Origin: Thermomonas sp.
GTDB taxonomy: Bacteria > Pseudomonadota > Gammaproteobacteria > Xanthomonadales > Xanthomonadaceae
DNA: 64,000 nucleotides
Reading direction: 5' to 3'
NCBI RefSeq assembly: GCF_029945965.1
Contig: NZ_JAQSDO010000008.1
Coordinates: 124,001 to 188,000 of the forward strand
Shown here: positions 25,585 through 34,629 of the stretch, piece by piece
Layout: each line of letters begins with the position of its first letter
Position numbering within the stretch: position 1 is the stretch's first letter
Notes under the pieces: generated by a model
The model's input: only the letters and a program-made list of their open reading frames with translations
What the model was told of the DNA's origin: nothing
The model's database searches: none
Made by a program: the position numbers and the translations under genes

Positions 25585-26366
25585 ATGAGCAGACCATCGC
25601 CAATCGCAACCTGGTCGCGCTGGGCACAGTTGCCCGCCGCGAGATCATGCGGATCCTGCGGATCTGGACGCAAACCCTGATTCCCCCCGCGATCACCATG
25701 ACCCTGTATTTCCTGATCTTCGGCGGCCTGATTGGCTCGAAGATCGGTGACATGGGCGGCTTCAGCTACATGCAGTTCATCGTTCCCGGTCTGGTGATGA
25801 TGAGCGTGATCCAGAACAGCTATGGCAACATTTCCAGTTCGTTCTTCGGCGCCAAGTTTGGCCGCCACATCGAGGAACTGCTGGTCAGCCCGATGCCGAA
25901 CTGGGTGATCCTGGGTGGTTATGTCGCTGGTGCCGTGCTGCGCGGGGTGATGGTCGGCGCCATTGTCCTGTGCATCGCAATGTTCTTCACCACCGTGCAT
26001 GTGCCGCATCCGCTGGTGACGTTGAGTTCGGTGTTGCTGGGCGCGGTGATCTTCTCGCTGGCCGGTTTCATCAATGCGGTGTTTGCCAAGAAGTTCGATG
26101 ATGTCGCGATCGTTCCGACCTTCATCCTGACTCCGCTCACCTATCTCGGCGGCGTGTTCTATTCGATCACCCTGTTGCCAGGCTGGGCGCAGGCCGCCAC
26201 CCATCTCAACCCGATCTTCTACATGGTCAACGCGTTCCGCTATGGCCTGCTGGGCAAGAGCGACGTACCACTGTGGATCGCCTATGCACTGATGCTCGGT
26301 TTCGTTGCGGTGCTGGGCGGGCTGTCGTTGTGGCTGCTCAAGCGCGGCACTGGCATGCGCAGCTGA
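25581..26366 (+). CDS. yadH: ABC exporter permease, YadH type (ABC-2)
   Basis: 261-residue ABC-2 permease with six predicted helices. Characteristic segments: LIPPAITMTLYFLIFGGLIG, SYMQFIVPGLVMMSVIQN, EELLVSPMPNWVILGGYV, LAGFINAVFAKKFDD and FILTPLTYLGGVFYS, then the C-terminal LNPIFYMVNAFRYG. ATG 25581 overlaps the ATPase stop, so the pair forms a two-gene unit ended by the terminator at 26393. Confidence 0.93.
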   Translation: MNEQTIANRNLVALGTVARREIMRILRIWTQTLIPPAITMTLYFLIFGGLIGSKIGDMGGFSYMQFIVPGLVMMSVIQNSYGNISSSFFGAKFGRHIEELLVSPMPNWVILGGYVAGAVLRGVMVGAIVLCIAMFFTTVHVPHPLVTLSSVLLGAVIFSLAGFINAVFAKKFDDVAIVPTFILTPLTYLGGVFYSITLLPGWAQAATHLNPIFYMVNAFRYGLLGKSDVPLWIAYALMLGFVAVLGGLSLWLLKRGTGMRS

Positions 26367-26392
26367 GAGCGGCGAAGTCATGTTTCTGAAGT

Positions 26393-26421
26393 AAAAACGC
26401 CCGGTAATGCCGGGCGTTTTT
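26393..26421. terminator. Bidirectional terminator
   Basis: Stem AAAAACGCCCGG / CCGGGCGTTTTT with a five-base loop, between the convergent YadGH and RND units. Confidence 0.88.
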
Positions 26422-26440
26422 TGTGTCGACGCAAGCCGAA

Positions 26441-29400
26441 TCAGGCGGCGTGTGCCTTGCCGTGTGCAGACGCCTTCTTCGAGAACCTGCGCCGTATCCA
26501 GTCGCCGACATCGTGCAGCACGGTGTAGGTGGCCGGGATCACGATCAGGCTGAGTGCGGTGGAGGTGATCAGGCCGCCAATCACCGCCCACGCCATCGGG
26601 GCGCGGAAACTGGCATCGCCGGAGAATCCGAGCGCCAGCGGCAACATGCCGGCACCCATCGCAATGGTGGTCATGACGATCGGTCTGGCGCGCTTGTGGC
26701 AGGCGTCGATCAGCGCATCGTGCTGGCTCATGCCCTGCTCATCCTCGGCCATCACCGCGTAGTCGACCAGCAGGATCGAGTTCTTGGTGGCGATGCCGAT
26801 CAGCATCAACAAGCCGATCAGCGCTGGCAGCGACAGCGCATTCTGGGTGATCAGCAGCGCGCCGAATGCACCGCCGGCGCATAGCGGAATCGCCGTGAGA
26901 ATCGTCAGCGGTTGCATCGGATGCCGGAACAGCAATAGCAGCACCATGTAGATGCAGACGATTCCGGCGATCATCGCCATGACGAAGCCGAAGAACAGCT
27001 CGACGAAGATCTCGGCATCGCCGGTATTGATGAAGGACACCCCGGCCGGCACATTCTTCACCGACGGTAGCGCCTGCACTTCCTTCATCACATCGCCCAG
27101 AGGGCGCCCGTTGAGTTCCGCCGTCAATGTGATGTTGCGCTGGCGCTTGTAGCGGCTGATCACCGACGGCCCGCTGCCTTCCACGATGTTGGCCACGGCA
27201 TCCAGCGGCACCGCGCCCGATTTGCCATGGACCTGTAGTTGTCCGAGCGTGGCTGGATCGCGGAGTGTTTGGCGGTCGAAGCCGACCCGGATCGGGATCT
27301 GCCGGTCAGGCAGGTTGAGCTTGGCCAGGCGCTGGGTGTAATCGCCGGCGGTGGCGACGCGCGCCGCCTCTGCAATCGCCGCTGTCGACACGCCCAGGTC
27401 CGCCGCGCGCGCCGGATCCGGCAGGATCTGCAGTTCCGGGCGCAGCAACGAAGCCGACGAGGACACGCTGCCCAGCCCCTTGATCCTGCGCAGGTCGCGT
27501 TCCAATGCGCTGGCCGCGGCATCCAGTTTGTCGGGATCGTCGCCGGCCATCACCAGCATCAACTGCTCACCGGGTTCGCTGCTGATGAAACTGGTGCGTG
27601 CGCCGGGCAGGTCGGCCAGGGTGTCGCGCACCACTTGTTCCAGCTGCTTCTGGCTGCGGCCGCGGTCGTGTTCATTGCCCCAGTCCAGCGTCAACACCGC
27701 CTTGCGCGCATCGGCACCGCCACTCTTGCCAGGATCGCCCAGGTCGGGAACGCTGCCGATCTGGGTGAACACCTGCTTGAGCTCGGGAATCTTGCCAAGC
27801 CATGCGCGCGCGCGTTCGGATACCTTCGCGGTGTTCTCGATCGGCGTGCCCGGCGGCAGCTCGATCGACAGCATGCTGCGGCCCTGGTCGGAGACCGGGA
27901 TGAAGGTGGTCGGGATAAACGGGATCAAGGCCAGCGATGCAATGAACAACAGGGTCGCGATGCCAAGCGTCTTCCAGCGATTGCGCAAGGCTGTATCCAC
28001 CCAGCCCAGGTAACGCGTCATCAGCTTGCTGTCGGCGCGGTGCTCAGGCTGCGGCTTGAGCAGGTTGGCCGCCATCATCGGCGTGAGCAGGCGCGCGACC
28101 AGCAGAGAGAACATCACCGCGGTCGCCGCGGTCCAGCCGAACTCGCGAAAGAACTTGCCGGGGATACCGGGCATGAACGCGACCGGCACGAATACCGCGG
28201 CCAGCGTGATCGAGGTCGCGATGACCGCCGTGCCGATTTCGTCGGCGGCATCGCGCGCGGCGTCCATGGGTTTCTTGCCCATGCCGAGATGGCGGACGAT
28301 GTTCTCGATCTCGACGATCGCGTCGTCCACCAGGATCCCGACCACCACACTCAACGCCAGCAAGGTGATGATGTTGAGGCTGAAACCGAACCACTGCATG
28401 ACCGCGAAGGTCGGGATGATCGACAGTGGCAGCGCAATCGCGCTGACCCAGGTCGCGCGCCAGTCGCGCAGGAACCAGAACACCACTGCCAGCGCCAGCA
28501 ACGCGCCTTCCCACAGCATCGTCATAGACGAGGTATACGAGCGCTCGGTCTCCTCCGACATGTCGGTGACCAGGCGGAAACTGGTGCCGGGATGTGCCTT
28601 CGCCAGTTCGGCCAATGCCGCCTTCACGCCGTCGCGGACCTTCAGTTCATCCGCGCCGCGCGTGCGCGACAGGGTGAAGCCAACCACGGGTTTTCCATCC
28701 AGCAGCGCAAGCTGGGACGTATCGGCAGCGCCGTCGCTGACCTTGGCCAACGCCGACAAGCGCACGTCCTGTCCGTTGCCGAGTGCAATCGAGTAATCGC
28801 GCAGCGACTGTGCGTCTTTGACCGTGCCAATCGTGCGCACGGTCTGCTGGCCACCATCCAGTTCGGTCTTGCCGCCGGCCCGTTCGACCTGGGTTGCGGC
28901 CAGCTGCTGGCTGATGTCGCCGGCGGTGACGCCATGCGCCTTCAGCGCCTGCGGATCCAGGTCCACGCGTACTTGGCGCTCGACACCACCGATGCGGCTG
29001 ACCGCGGCCACGCCTTCCACGCCATACAGCGCGCGCATCACGTGGCGGTCCACGAACCACGACAGTTCGTCCGGTGCCATGCCCGGCGCGCTGACCGCGT
29101 AGGTCAGCAGCGAGCCGCCGATATTGACCTTGGAAATGATCGGTTCCTGGATGTCCTGCGGCAGGTTCATCCGGATCCGGGTGACCGCGTCCTTGGTGTC
29201 ATTGAGTGCCGTCATCAGGTTGGCTTCGAGATTGAACTCGACCTGGGTCGTCGACGTCCCTTCGACCACGGTCGAGACCACCCGCTTGACGTTGTCGAGC
29301 GTCGCGACCGAATCCTCGACCTTGCGGGTGACCTCGGTTTCCAGCTGCGATGGCGATGCGCCCGGTTGGGTGATCGTCACGATGATCATTGGAAAGGCGA

Positions 29401-29530
29401 TGTCGGGGAAGCGCGCCACCGGCAGTTTGTGGAAGCCCCACAGACCGGCCACGCACAACACGAAAAACAGCATCATTGCGGGGATTGGATTACGGATGCC
29501 CCAGGTGGAAAGACTGCCGCCGCCGCTCAT
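26441..29530 (-). CDS. RND efflux pump inner-membrane transporter (HAE1/AcrB-like)
   Basis: 1029-residue proton-driven tripartite efflux pump. It has twelve predicted helices in two halves, each with a large periplasmic loop. Family segments: FPMIIVTITQPGASPSQLE near the N terminus, helix 4 LSVVVGILVDDAIVEIENIV with the two adjacent Asp of the proton relay, MPGIPGKFFREFGW, and in the second half LIGLLMLIGIATKNSILLVDY and KRARPIVMTTIAMGAGMLP. Its start overlaps the adaptor gene stop (ATGA). No outer-membrane channel gene is adjacent, so it probably uses a TolC-like protein encoded elsewhere. Confidence 0.94.
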   Translation of the reverse strand: MSGGGSLSTWGIRNPIPAMMLFFVLCVAGLWGFHKLPVARFPDIAFPMIIVTITQPGASPSQLETEVTRKVEDSVATLDNVKRVVSTVVEGTSTTQVEFNLEANLMTALNDTKDAVTRIRMNLPQDIQEPIISKVNIGGSLLTYAVSAPGMAPDELSWFVDRHVMRALYGVEGVAAVSRIGGVERQVRVDLDPQALKAHGVTAGDISQQLAATQVERAGGKTELDGGQQTVRTIGTVKDAQSLRDYSIALGNGQDVRLSALAKVSDGAADTSQLALLDGKPVVGFTLSRTRGADELKVRDGVKAALAELAKAHPGTSFRLVTDMSEETERSYTSSMTMLWEGALLALAVVFWFLRDWRATWVSAIALPLSIIPTFAVMQWFGFSLNIITLLALSVVVGILVDDAIVEIENIVRHLGMGKKPMDAARDAADEIGTAVIATSITLAAVFVPVAFMPGIPGKFFREFGWTAATAVMFSLLVARLLTPMMAANLLKPQPEHRADSKLMTRYLGWVDTALRNRWKTLGIATLLFIASLALIPFIPTTFIPVSDQGRSMLSIELPPGTPIENTAKVSERARAWLGKIPELKQVFTQIGSVPDLGDPGKSGGADARKAVLTLDWGNEHDRGRSQKQLEQVVRDTLADLPGARTSFISSEPGEQLMLVMAGDDPDKLDAAASALERDLRRIKGLGSVSSSASLLRPELQILPDPARAADLGVSTAAIAEAARVATAGDYTQRLAKLNLPDRQIPIRVGFDRQTLRDPATLGQLQVHGKSGAVPLDAVANIVEGSGPSVISRYKRQRNITLTAELNGRPLGDVMKEVQALPSVKNVPAGVSFINTGDAEIFVELFFGFVMAMIAGIVCIYMVLLLLFRHPMQPLTILTAIPLCAGGAFGALLITQNALSLPALIGLLMLIGIATKNSILLVDYAVMAEDEQGMSQHDALIDACHKRARPIVMTTIAMGAGMLPLALGFSGDASFRAPMAWAVIGGLITSTALSLIVIPATYTVLHDVGDWIRRRFSKKASAHGKAHAA

Positions 29531-30627
29531 CGTGCGGCGGCCGCTGCGTTGCCTGCTTCGACAATGCGCACGCTGTCGCCATCGCCGAGGAAGCCGGCGC
29601 CATCGTTGACCACCCGATCACCGGCCTTCAGGCCGTCCAGTACTTCGACATGGCCGGCATCAGTCCCGCCGGTGCGAATACGCAGGCGATGCACGATGCC
29701 TTTTGCATCGACGGTGAACACGTTGGGATGCCCGTCGCGCTGCACCACGGCGGCCGTGGGCACGGTGATGGCCTGGGCGGTGCCGGTATCGATCCGGCCC
29801 TGCAGGAACGTACCAGACTGCAGTCCCTCGGGCTGCGGCAGGTCGGCGTGGATAGTGCCGGTGCGGGTGCTGGCATCCACGCCCGGACTGACTGCGCGCA
29901 CGCTGCCGATGACGGTTTTTCCGTCGCGGGTGGCAAGCTGGATGCGGTCGCCGGGCTTGACCCGCGCCAGTTCGGTCTCGGCCAGTTCGGCGCGCCATTC
30001 CAGTCGACCCTGGCGGATCAGGCGTAGCAATTCGCTGCCGCTGGCGACGACCTGGCCGGGCTGCACCAGCCGCTTGGAAATCACTCCGTCATCGGGTGCG
30101 CGCAGGTCGGCAAAGCTGCGGCGCAGTGCGGCGTTGTCGCGCATCGCCCGCGCGGTGCCGACGCGGGCGTCGCCCTGCATTCGGCTGGCGCGCAACTCAT
30201 CAAGTTGCGTCGCGCTGATGTACTTGTCCTTGACCAACAACTCGCCACGCGCCAGTTGCGAGCGTGCCAGTGACGCACCGGCTTCGGCTTCGCGCAATGA
30301 CGCGTTGGCTTGGGCGAGGTCGCTGTCCAGGCTGCGATGGTCGATCTGCAGCAGTAATTCGCCCTTGCGTACCTGCTGGCCGACATCGACATTCAGCGCG
30401 GTGACGCGCAGGCCACTGACTTCAACGCCGAGCTGCATTTCCTCCCATGCGGCCACCGGGCCGGACACCAGCATGCTGCGCTGGATCTGGCGCGATGTCG
30501 CGGGAACCACGGTGACGGCCATCGCCCCGGTGGGCGCGGCCTCGACGGCCTTGTCATCCTTGCTGCAGGCGGCAGTTGCCACCGCAACGGTCAGGACAAG
30601 GGCGAGTGCGGGGAGTTTGCGGCGCAT
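29527..30627 (-). CDS. RND efflux periplasmic adaptor lipoprotein
   Basis: 366-residue membrane fusion protein linking the RND transporter to an outer-membrane channel. ATG 30627 gives a lipoprotein signal (LALVLTVAVATAAC); the upstream open frame crosses the regulatory region and is rejected. Order: beta-barrel strand, lipoyl half (VDVGQQVRKGELLLQIDHR), a helical hairpin of about 70 residues, second lipoyl half (LRAPDDGVISKRLVQPGQVV) and the C-terminal barrel and membrane-proximal parts (QSGTFLQGRI, TVPTAAVVQRDG). A dyad at 30675 likely controls the pair. Confidence 0.93.
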   Translation of the reverse strand: MRRKLPALALVLTVAVATAACSKDDKAVEAAPTGAMAVTVVPATSRQIQRSMLVSGPVAAWEEMQLGVEVSGLRVTALNVDVGQQVRKGELLLQIDHRSLDSDLAQANASLREAEAGASLARSQLARGELLVKDKYISATQLDELRASRMQGDARVGTARAMRDNAALRRSFADLRAPDDGVISKRLVQPGQVVASGSELLRLIRQGRLEWRAELAETELARVKPGDRIQLATRDGKTVIGSVRAVSPGVDASTRTGTIHADLPQPEGLQSGTFLQGRIDTGTAQAITVPTAAVVQRDGHPNVFTVDAKGIVHRLRIRTGGTDAGHVEVLDGLKAGDRVVNDGAGFLGDGDSVRIVEAGNAAAAAR

Positions 30628-30674
30628 GCGCGGGCGTCTTGTAAAGCAGGCGGGCGCACAGTCTAACCCAATTA

Positions 30675-30690
30675 TGTACCGGTCAGTACA
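30675..30690. promoter_or_regulatory. Possible TetR-type operator upstream of the RND operon
   Basis: TGTACCGGTCAGTACA contains the inverted arms TGTAC and GTACA separated by six bases, 48 bases upstream of the adaptor ATG. Such dyads often bind TetR-family regulators of efflux pumps; no such regulator gene is nearby. Confidence 0.45.
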
Positions 30691-30709
30691 ATAAATGGCC
30701 GAGCCAGGT

Positions 30710-31504
30710 TCAGGCGACAGGCAGGCGGAAAAACGCCGTTGCCGTTGCCGCCGTCGCAGCGGCAACCTCAGCCACGTCCTGCCCGCGATCACGCGCCAGT
30801 TCATCGACGATGTGAGCCAGGTACATCGGCTCATTGCGCCGATGCGATGGCTGCGGCTTGACCGTGCGCGGCAGCAGGTAGGGTGCATCGGTTTCGATCA
30901 TCAGGCGGTTGGCCGGGATGTGTTTCACCAGCTCGCGAAGGTGCAGCCCGCGGCGTTCGTCGCATAGCCATCCGGTGATGCCGATGTGCCAATCCTGATC
31001 GAGATAGTCGAACAGTTCCTCGCGGCTGCCGGTGAAGCAGTGCACTACCGCCGGGCCAAGGCGGCCATCGAAGTTTTTCATCATCGCCATGAAATCGGCA
31101 TGCGCGTCGCGCTGGTGCAGGAAAAGGGGCTTGTCATTCTCTGACGCAAGCTGCAGCTGGCGTTCGAAGGCCTTGCGCTGCGCCGGCCGCGGTGAGAAAT
31201 CACGGTTGAAATCCAGCCCGCATTCACCCACCGCAACCACTTCAGGATGCGCATGCAACGCGCGCATCTCGGCATCGCACTCGTCGGTGTATTCGACGGC
31301 GTGGTGCGGATGCACGCCGGCAGTGGCGAATAATTCTCCAGGATGCTGCTGGGCCAGTGCCAGCGCCTGCGGCGAATGTTCACGGCTGGCGCCAGTAATG
31401 ATCATCCGCATCACGCCCGAATCACGCGCACGCTGCAGCACCGCGTCGCGGTCGTGGTCGAAGCTGTCGTGGGTGAGGTTGGCGCCGATGTCGATAAGTT
31501 GCAT
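30710..31504 (-). CDS. tatD: TatD-family metal-dependent hydrolase / DNase
   Basis: 264-residue TIM-barrel amidohydrolase-like nuclease implicated in DNA repair and RNA quality control. Metal ligands seen: IDIGANLTHDSF at the N terminus (family usually DxHxH; here the second position is Asn-Leu-Thr-His as in TatD), AVGECGLDFNRD with the Glu ligand, LFLHQRDAH, VVHCFTGS and IETDAPYL with the final Asp. Length and motifs are typical of TatD rather than YcfH. Divergent from hrpB with a 72-base gap. Confidence 0.93.
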   Translation of the reverse strand: MQLIDIGANLTHDSFDHDRDAVLQRARDSGVMRMIITGASREHSPQALALAQQHPGELFATAGVHPHHAVEYTDECDAEMRALHAHPEVVAVGECGLDFNRDFSPRPAQRKAFERQLQLASENDKPLFLHQRDAHADFMAMMKNFDGRLGPAVVHCFTGSREELFDYLDQDWHIGITGWLCDERRGLHLRELVKHIPANRLMIETDAPYLLPRTVKPQPSHRRNEPMYLAHIVDELARDRGQDVAEVAAATAATATAFFRLPVA

Positions 31505-31576
31505 GTGTGCAGTTTAGCGGTGCGCTACGTCCCACGCCTTCGACGGGGCGGGCGTGTGGCCCCGTATCCTTGCCAC

Positions 31577-34081
31577 GTGAGCCAGACCACTGTCTTCCCT
31601 ATCCATGACCTGTTGCCGGCGATCCGTGAGTCGCTGGCGGCGCATCCACGCCTGGTGCTGGAAGCTCCGCCCGGCGCCGGCAAGACCACGCAGATCCCTC
31701 TGGCATTACTGGATGCGCCATGGCTCGATGGACGCAAGATCGTGATGCTGGAACCGCGTCGCGTAGCTGCGCGCGCGGCGGCGGGCTTCATGGCGAAACA
31801 GCTGGGCGAAGCGGTCGGCGAGACCGTCGGCTACCGGATCCGCTTCGAGAACAAGGTCTCGGCGAAGACCCGGATTCTTGTGGTTACCGAAGGCATCCTG
31901 ACCCGCATGTTGCAGGACGATCCGATGCTGGATGGAGTCGGCGCGCTGTTGTTTGATGAATTTCACGAACGCCACCTGGCAGGCGACCTCGGCCTTGCGC
32001 TTGCCCTTGATGTGCAGGCAGGCCTGCGCGAAGACCTGCGCATCGTGGCGATGTCGGCCACGCTGGATGGCGAAAAGCTCGCCAGTCATCTCATGGCACC
32101 ACGGCTATCGAGCGAGGGCCGTGCATTCCCGGTGTTGATCGAATATTTTCCCGCGCGGCGCGACGAAGCGCTGGAGCACCAAGTGCGACGCACGATCGAA
32201 CACGCATTGGCCACACATCCGGGCGACCTGCTGGTGTTCCTGCCGGGGCGGCGCGAGATTGAACGTGCGCAGCGGCTGCTCGCAGAAGCGGCTAGCGGTC
32301 AGGTCGAGATCCTGCAACTGCACGGCGAGCTGCCGATCGAGCAGCAATCGCGGGTGCTGCAGCCGTCGCCTGATGGCAAGCGTCGCGTGGTGCTGGCGAC
32401 CAATGTCGCCGAGTCCTCGGTGACATTGCCCGGCGTGCGCGTGGTGATTGACAGCGGGCTCGCGCGCGAGCCGCGGTTCGAGCCGAACAGCGGATTTTCG
32501 CGGCTGGATATCGTCACTATCGCGCAAGCCTCGGCCGACCAGCGTGTCGGCCGCGCCGGTCGCGTCGCCGATGGCTGGGCGTATCGGCTATGGCCGCAAT
32601 CGCAGCGGCTGGAACCGCAGCGCCGGCCGGAAATCGCGCAGGTCGAACTGGCTCCGCTGGCACTGGAGTTGGCCGCGTGGGGCAGCGATGTCCTTCGCTT
32701 CGTCGATCCGCCGCCGTCCGGCGCAATGGCCGCGGGCCGCAACCTGTTGCGCAAACTGGGCGCGTTGGATGCGGGCGACATGATCACCGCGCTGGGCCGG
32801 CGCATGCTCGCGCTCGGCACGCATCCGCGAATGGCTGCGATGTTGCTCTGTGCAAACGAGCCACGGCAGCAGGCACTGGCTTGCGACCTCGCTGCATTGA
32901 TCGAGGCGCGCGATCCCCTGCGCACGCGTAGCGACGCGCTGGCTGAACGCTGGCAGGCATTGGCGTCGTTTCGCGATGGCAAGCTGCCGATGGATGGACA
33001 CCGCGGTGGTCTGCAGGCGATCGAAGCTGCGGCAGCGCAATGGCGTCGCCGCCTGCGGTGCAATGCGAAACCACCGCGCACCGCACCCGCACATGCCTTG
33101 GGCGACCTGCTTGCGCATGCATTCCCCGACCGCATCGCGCGCCAACATCCGAACGATCCCAAGCGCTACCAACTGGCGAATGGGCGGATGGCACGGCTGT
33201 TCGATGATAGTGCGCTGTATGGCGAGCCTTGGCTGGTTGCCAGTGAACTGCGCTTCGAAGCGAAGGACGCATTGCTGCTGCGTGCCGCGCCAGTCGATGA
33301 GCGCTATCTGCGCAATGCCTTCCGCAACCATTTCCATGAGGGTGATGAAACCCGCTGGGACGCAGGCAAGCGCGCACTGGTCAGCGAACGCATCGAACGT
33401 TTCGACGGCATCGTGTTGTCGAGCCGGTCATCCGGACGCGTCGATCCTGCCCAGGCGGCACGTGCACTGACCGATGCAGTGTTGGCGCTCGGACTCGATG
33501 CATTACCCTGGAGCGAGACAGCGCAGCAATGGCGCTATCGTGTGCAAAACCTGCGTACGTGGATGCCGGAACTCGAATTGCCGGATCTGTCCGATGCGGC
33601 ATTGCTGGCATCGCTCGACGACTGGCTGCTGCCTGCGTTCGTCGGCAAGACCCGGCTGGATGCACTTGGCGAAGCTGAATTCGGCGAGGCACTGAAATCC
33701 CGGATCGACTGGGTCCTGCGGCAGCGTATCGATGTGCTGGCGCCGGTGCGCATGACGGTGCCGTCGGGGATGGAGCGGCGCATTGAATACGCGATTGATG
33801 ACGACGGAAATCCGGCATCGCCGTTGCTGGCAGTGAAGCTGCAGGAATTGTTCGGTCTTGCACAGACCCCGCGCATCGCCGATGGGCGCGTGGCGTTGAC
33901 CATTCACCTGCTGTCGCCCGCCGGCAGGCCGCTACAGGTGACCCAGGACCTTGCCGGATTCTGGGCGCGCACCTATCCGGAAGTAAGGAAGGAAATGAAG
34001 GGACGCTACCCGCGCCACCCGTGGCCGGAAGACCCCTGGAACGCAACGGCAACGCATCGCGCGAAGCCACGCCAAACCTGA
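31577..34081 (+). CDS. hrpB: ATP-dependent helicase HrpB (DEAH-type)
   Basis: 834-residue DExH-box helicase of unknown cellular role, not related to the type III regulator of the same name. Motif I APPGAGKTTQIPLALL, motif II LLFDEFHERHL (DEFH), motif III MSATLDG, motif VI QRVGRAGRVADG; then the HA2 and HrpB C-terminal domains ending TYPEVRKEMKGRYPRHPWPEDP. GTG 31577 (SQTTVFPIHDLLPAI) is the family start; the longer upstream frame overlaps tatD on the other strand. Confidence 0.94.
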   Translation: MSQTTVFPIHDLLPAIRESLAAHPRLVLEAPPGAGKTTQIPLALLDAPWLDGRKIVMLEPRRVAARAAAGFMAKQLGEAVGETVGYRIRFENKVSAKTRILVVTEGILTRMLQDDPMLDGVGALLFDEFHERHLAGDLGLALALDVQAGLREDLRIVAMSATLDGEKLASHLMAPRLSSEGRAFPVLIEYFPARRDEALEHQVRRTIEHALATHPGDLLVFLPGRREIERAQRLLAEAASGQVEILQLHGELPIEQQSRVLQPSPDGKRRVVLATNVAESSVTLPGVRVVIDSGLAREPRFEPNSGFSRLDIVTIAQASADQRVGRAGRVADGWAYRLWPQSQRLEPQRRPEIAQVELAPLALELAAWGSDVLRFVDPPPSGAMAAGRNLLRKLGALDAGDMITALGRRMLALGTHPRMAAMLLCANEPRQQALACDLAALIEARDPLRTRSDALAERWQALASFRDGKLPMDGHRGGLQAIEAAAAQWRRRLRCNAKPPRTAPAHALGDLLAHAFPDRIARQHPNDPKRYQLANGRMARLFDDSALYGEPWLVASELRFEAKDALLLRAAPVDERYLRNAFRNHFHEGDETRWDAGKRALVSERIERFDGIVLSSRSSGRVDPAQAARALTDAVLALGLDALPWSETAQQWRYRVQNLRTWMPELELPDLSDAALLASLDDWLLPAFVGKTRLDALGEAEFGEALKSRIDWVLRQRIDVLAPVRMTVPSGMERRIEYAIDDDGNPASPLLAVKLQELFGLAQTPRIADGRVALTIHLLSPAGRPLQVTQDLAGFWARTYPEVRKEMKGRYPRHPWPEDPWNATATHRAKPRQT

Positions 34082-34176
34082 ATCGCGTCCTTGTGCGCTC
34101 ACGCCTCGTAAACGCCGTCCTGCACAGACTTGATCCAACATGTCACCGACATCGCAATCTTTTGGAGGAACCCACC

Positions 34177-34527
34177 ATGAGCAAGCTCGACAACGTGCAG
34201 GATCGCGCCCTTGAACTGATCGGAGAAATTGGCGACGGCATCCGCAAGGCGGTACCCGGGCGCGCGATGCAGTGGGTGGAAACCGGCGCCGCGATTGGCG
34301 CAATTCGTACCGGCGGCAAAGTCGCCAGCAAGTTCGTGCGTCGCAACCCGGTACTGGCGGGAGCTGCAATCGCCGGTGCTGGCCTGCTGTGGCTGGCAGC
34401 GCGCCATCGCGCAAAGCGCGCCGAACAAGGTCCGATCGATGGCACCGCCACGCGCATTGATGCCAAGCCGCGTCCGCGCAGCAAGGCTTCGATGCACAAG
34501 GCCGCGGCAAGCAACAGCGATTCCTGA
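34177..34527 (+). CDS. Small protein with one membrane segment, function unknown
   Basis: 116 residues, ATG 34177 with a very good ribosome-binding site (TTTGGAGGAACCCACC). An amphipathic N-terminal region (residues 1-50) precedes a short hydrophobic segment (VLAGAAIAGAGLLWLAARH) and a long basic tail rich in Arg, Lys, Ala and Ser. This layout resembles the ElaB/YgaM/DUF883 class of ribosome- or membrane-associated stress proteins, but sequence similarity is too low for a firm claim. It has its own terminator at 34559. Confidence 0.75.
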   Translation: MSKLDNVQDRALELIGEIGDGIRKAVPGRAMQWVETGAAIGAIRTGGKVASKFVRRNPVLAGAAIAGAGLLWLAARHRAKRAEQGPIDGTATRIDAKPRPRSKASMHKAAASNSDS

Positions 34528-34558
34528 TTCACAGTTCCTGACGAACGCAGGTTGAATC

Positions 34559-34590
34559 AGCGCGCCGCTGAGTCGGCGCGCTTTCGTTTC
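34559..34590 (+). terminator. Terminator
   Basis: Stem AGCGCGCCG / CGGCGCGCT with a six-base loop, followed by TTCGTTTC. Confidence 0.7.
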
Positions 34591-34629
34591 ATGGGCGCGC
34601 CTGCAATGTTCAGTAGCTGGGCTCGTGGC

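Noticed and set aside
27239-30694. 1151-codon open frame on the plus strand
   Set aside because: It is antisense to the RND transporter and adaptor, whose motifs are intact; its translation is Arg/His-rich without domains.
31577-34081. hrpB as a type III secretion regulator
   Set aside because: The sequence is a DEAH helicase; the shared name is coincidental.
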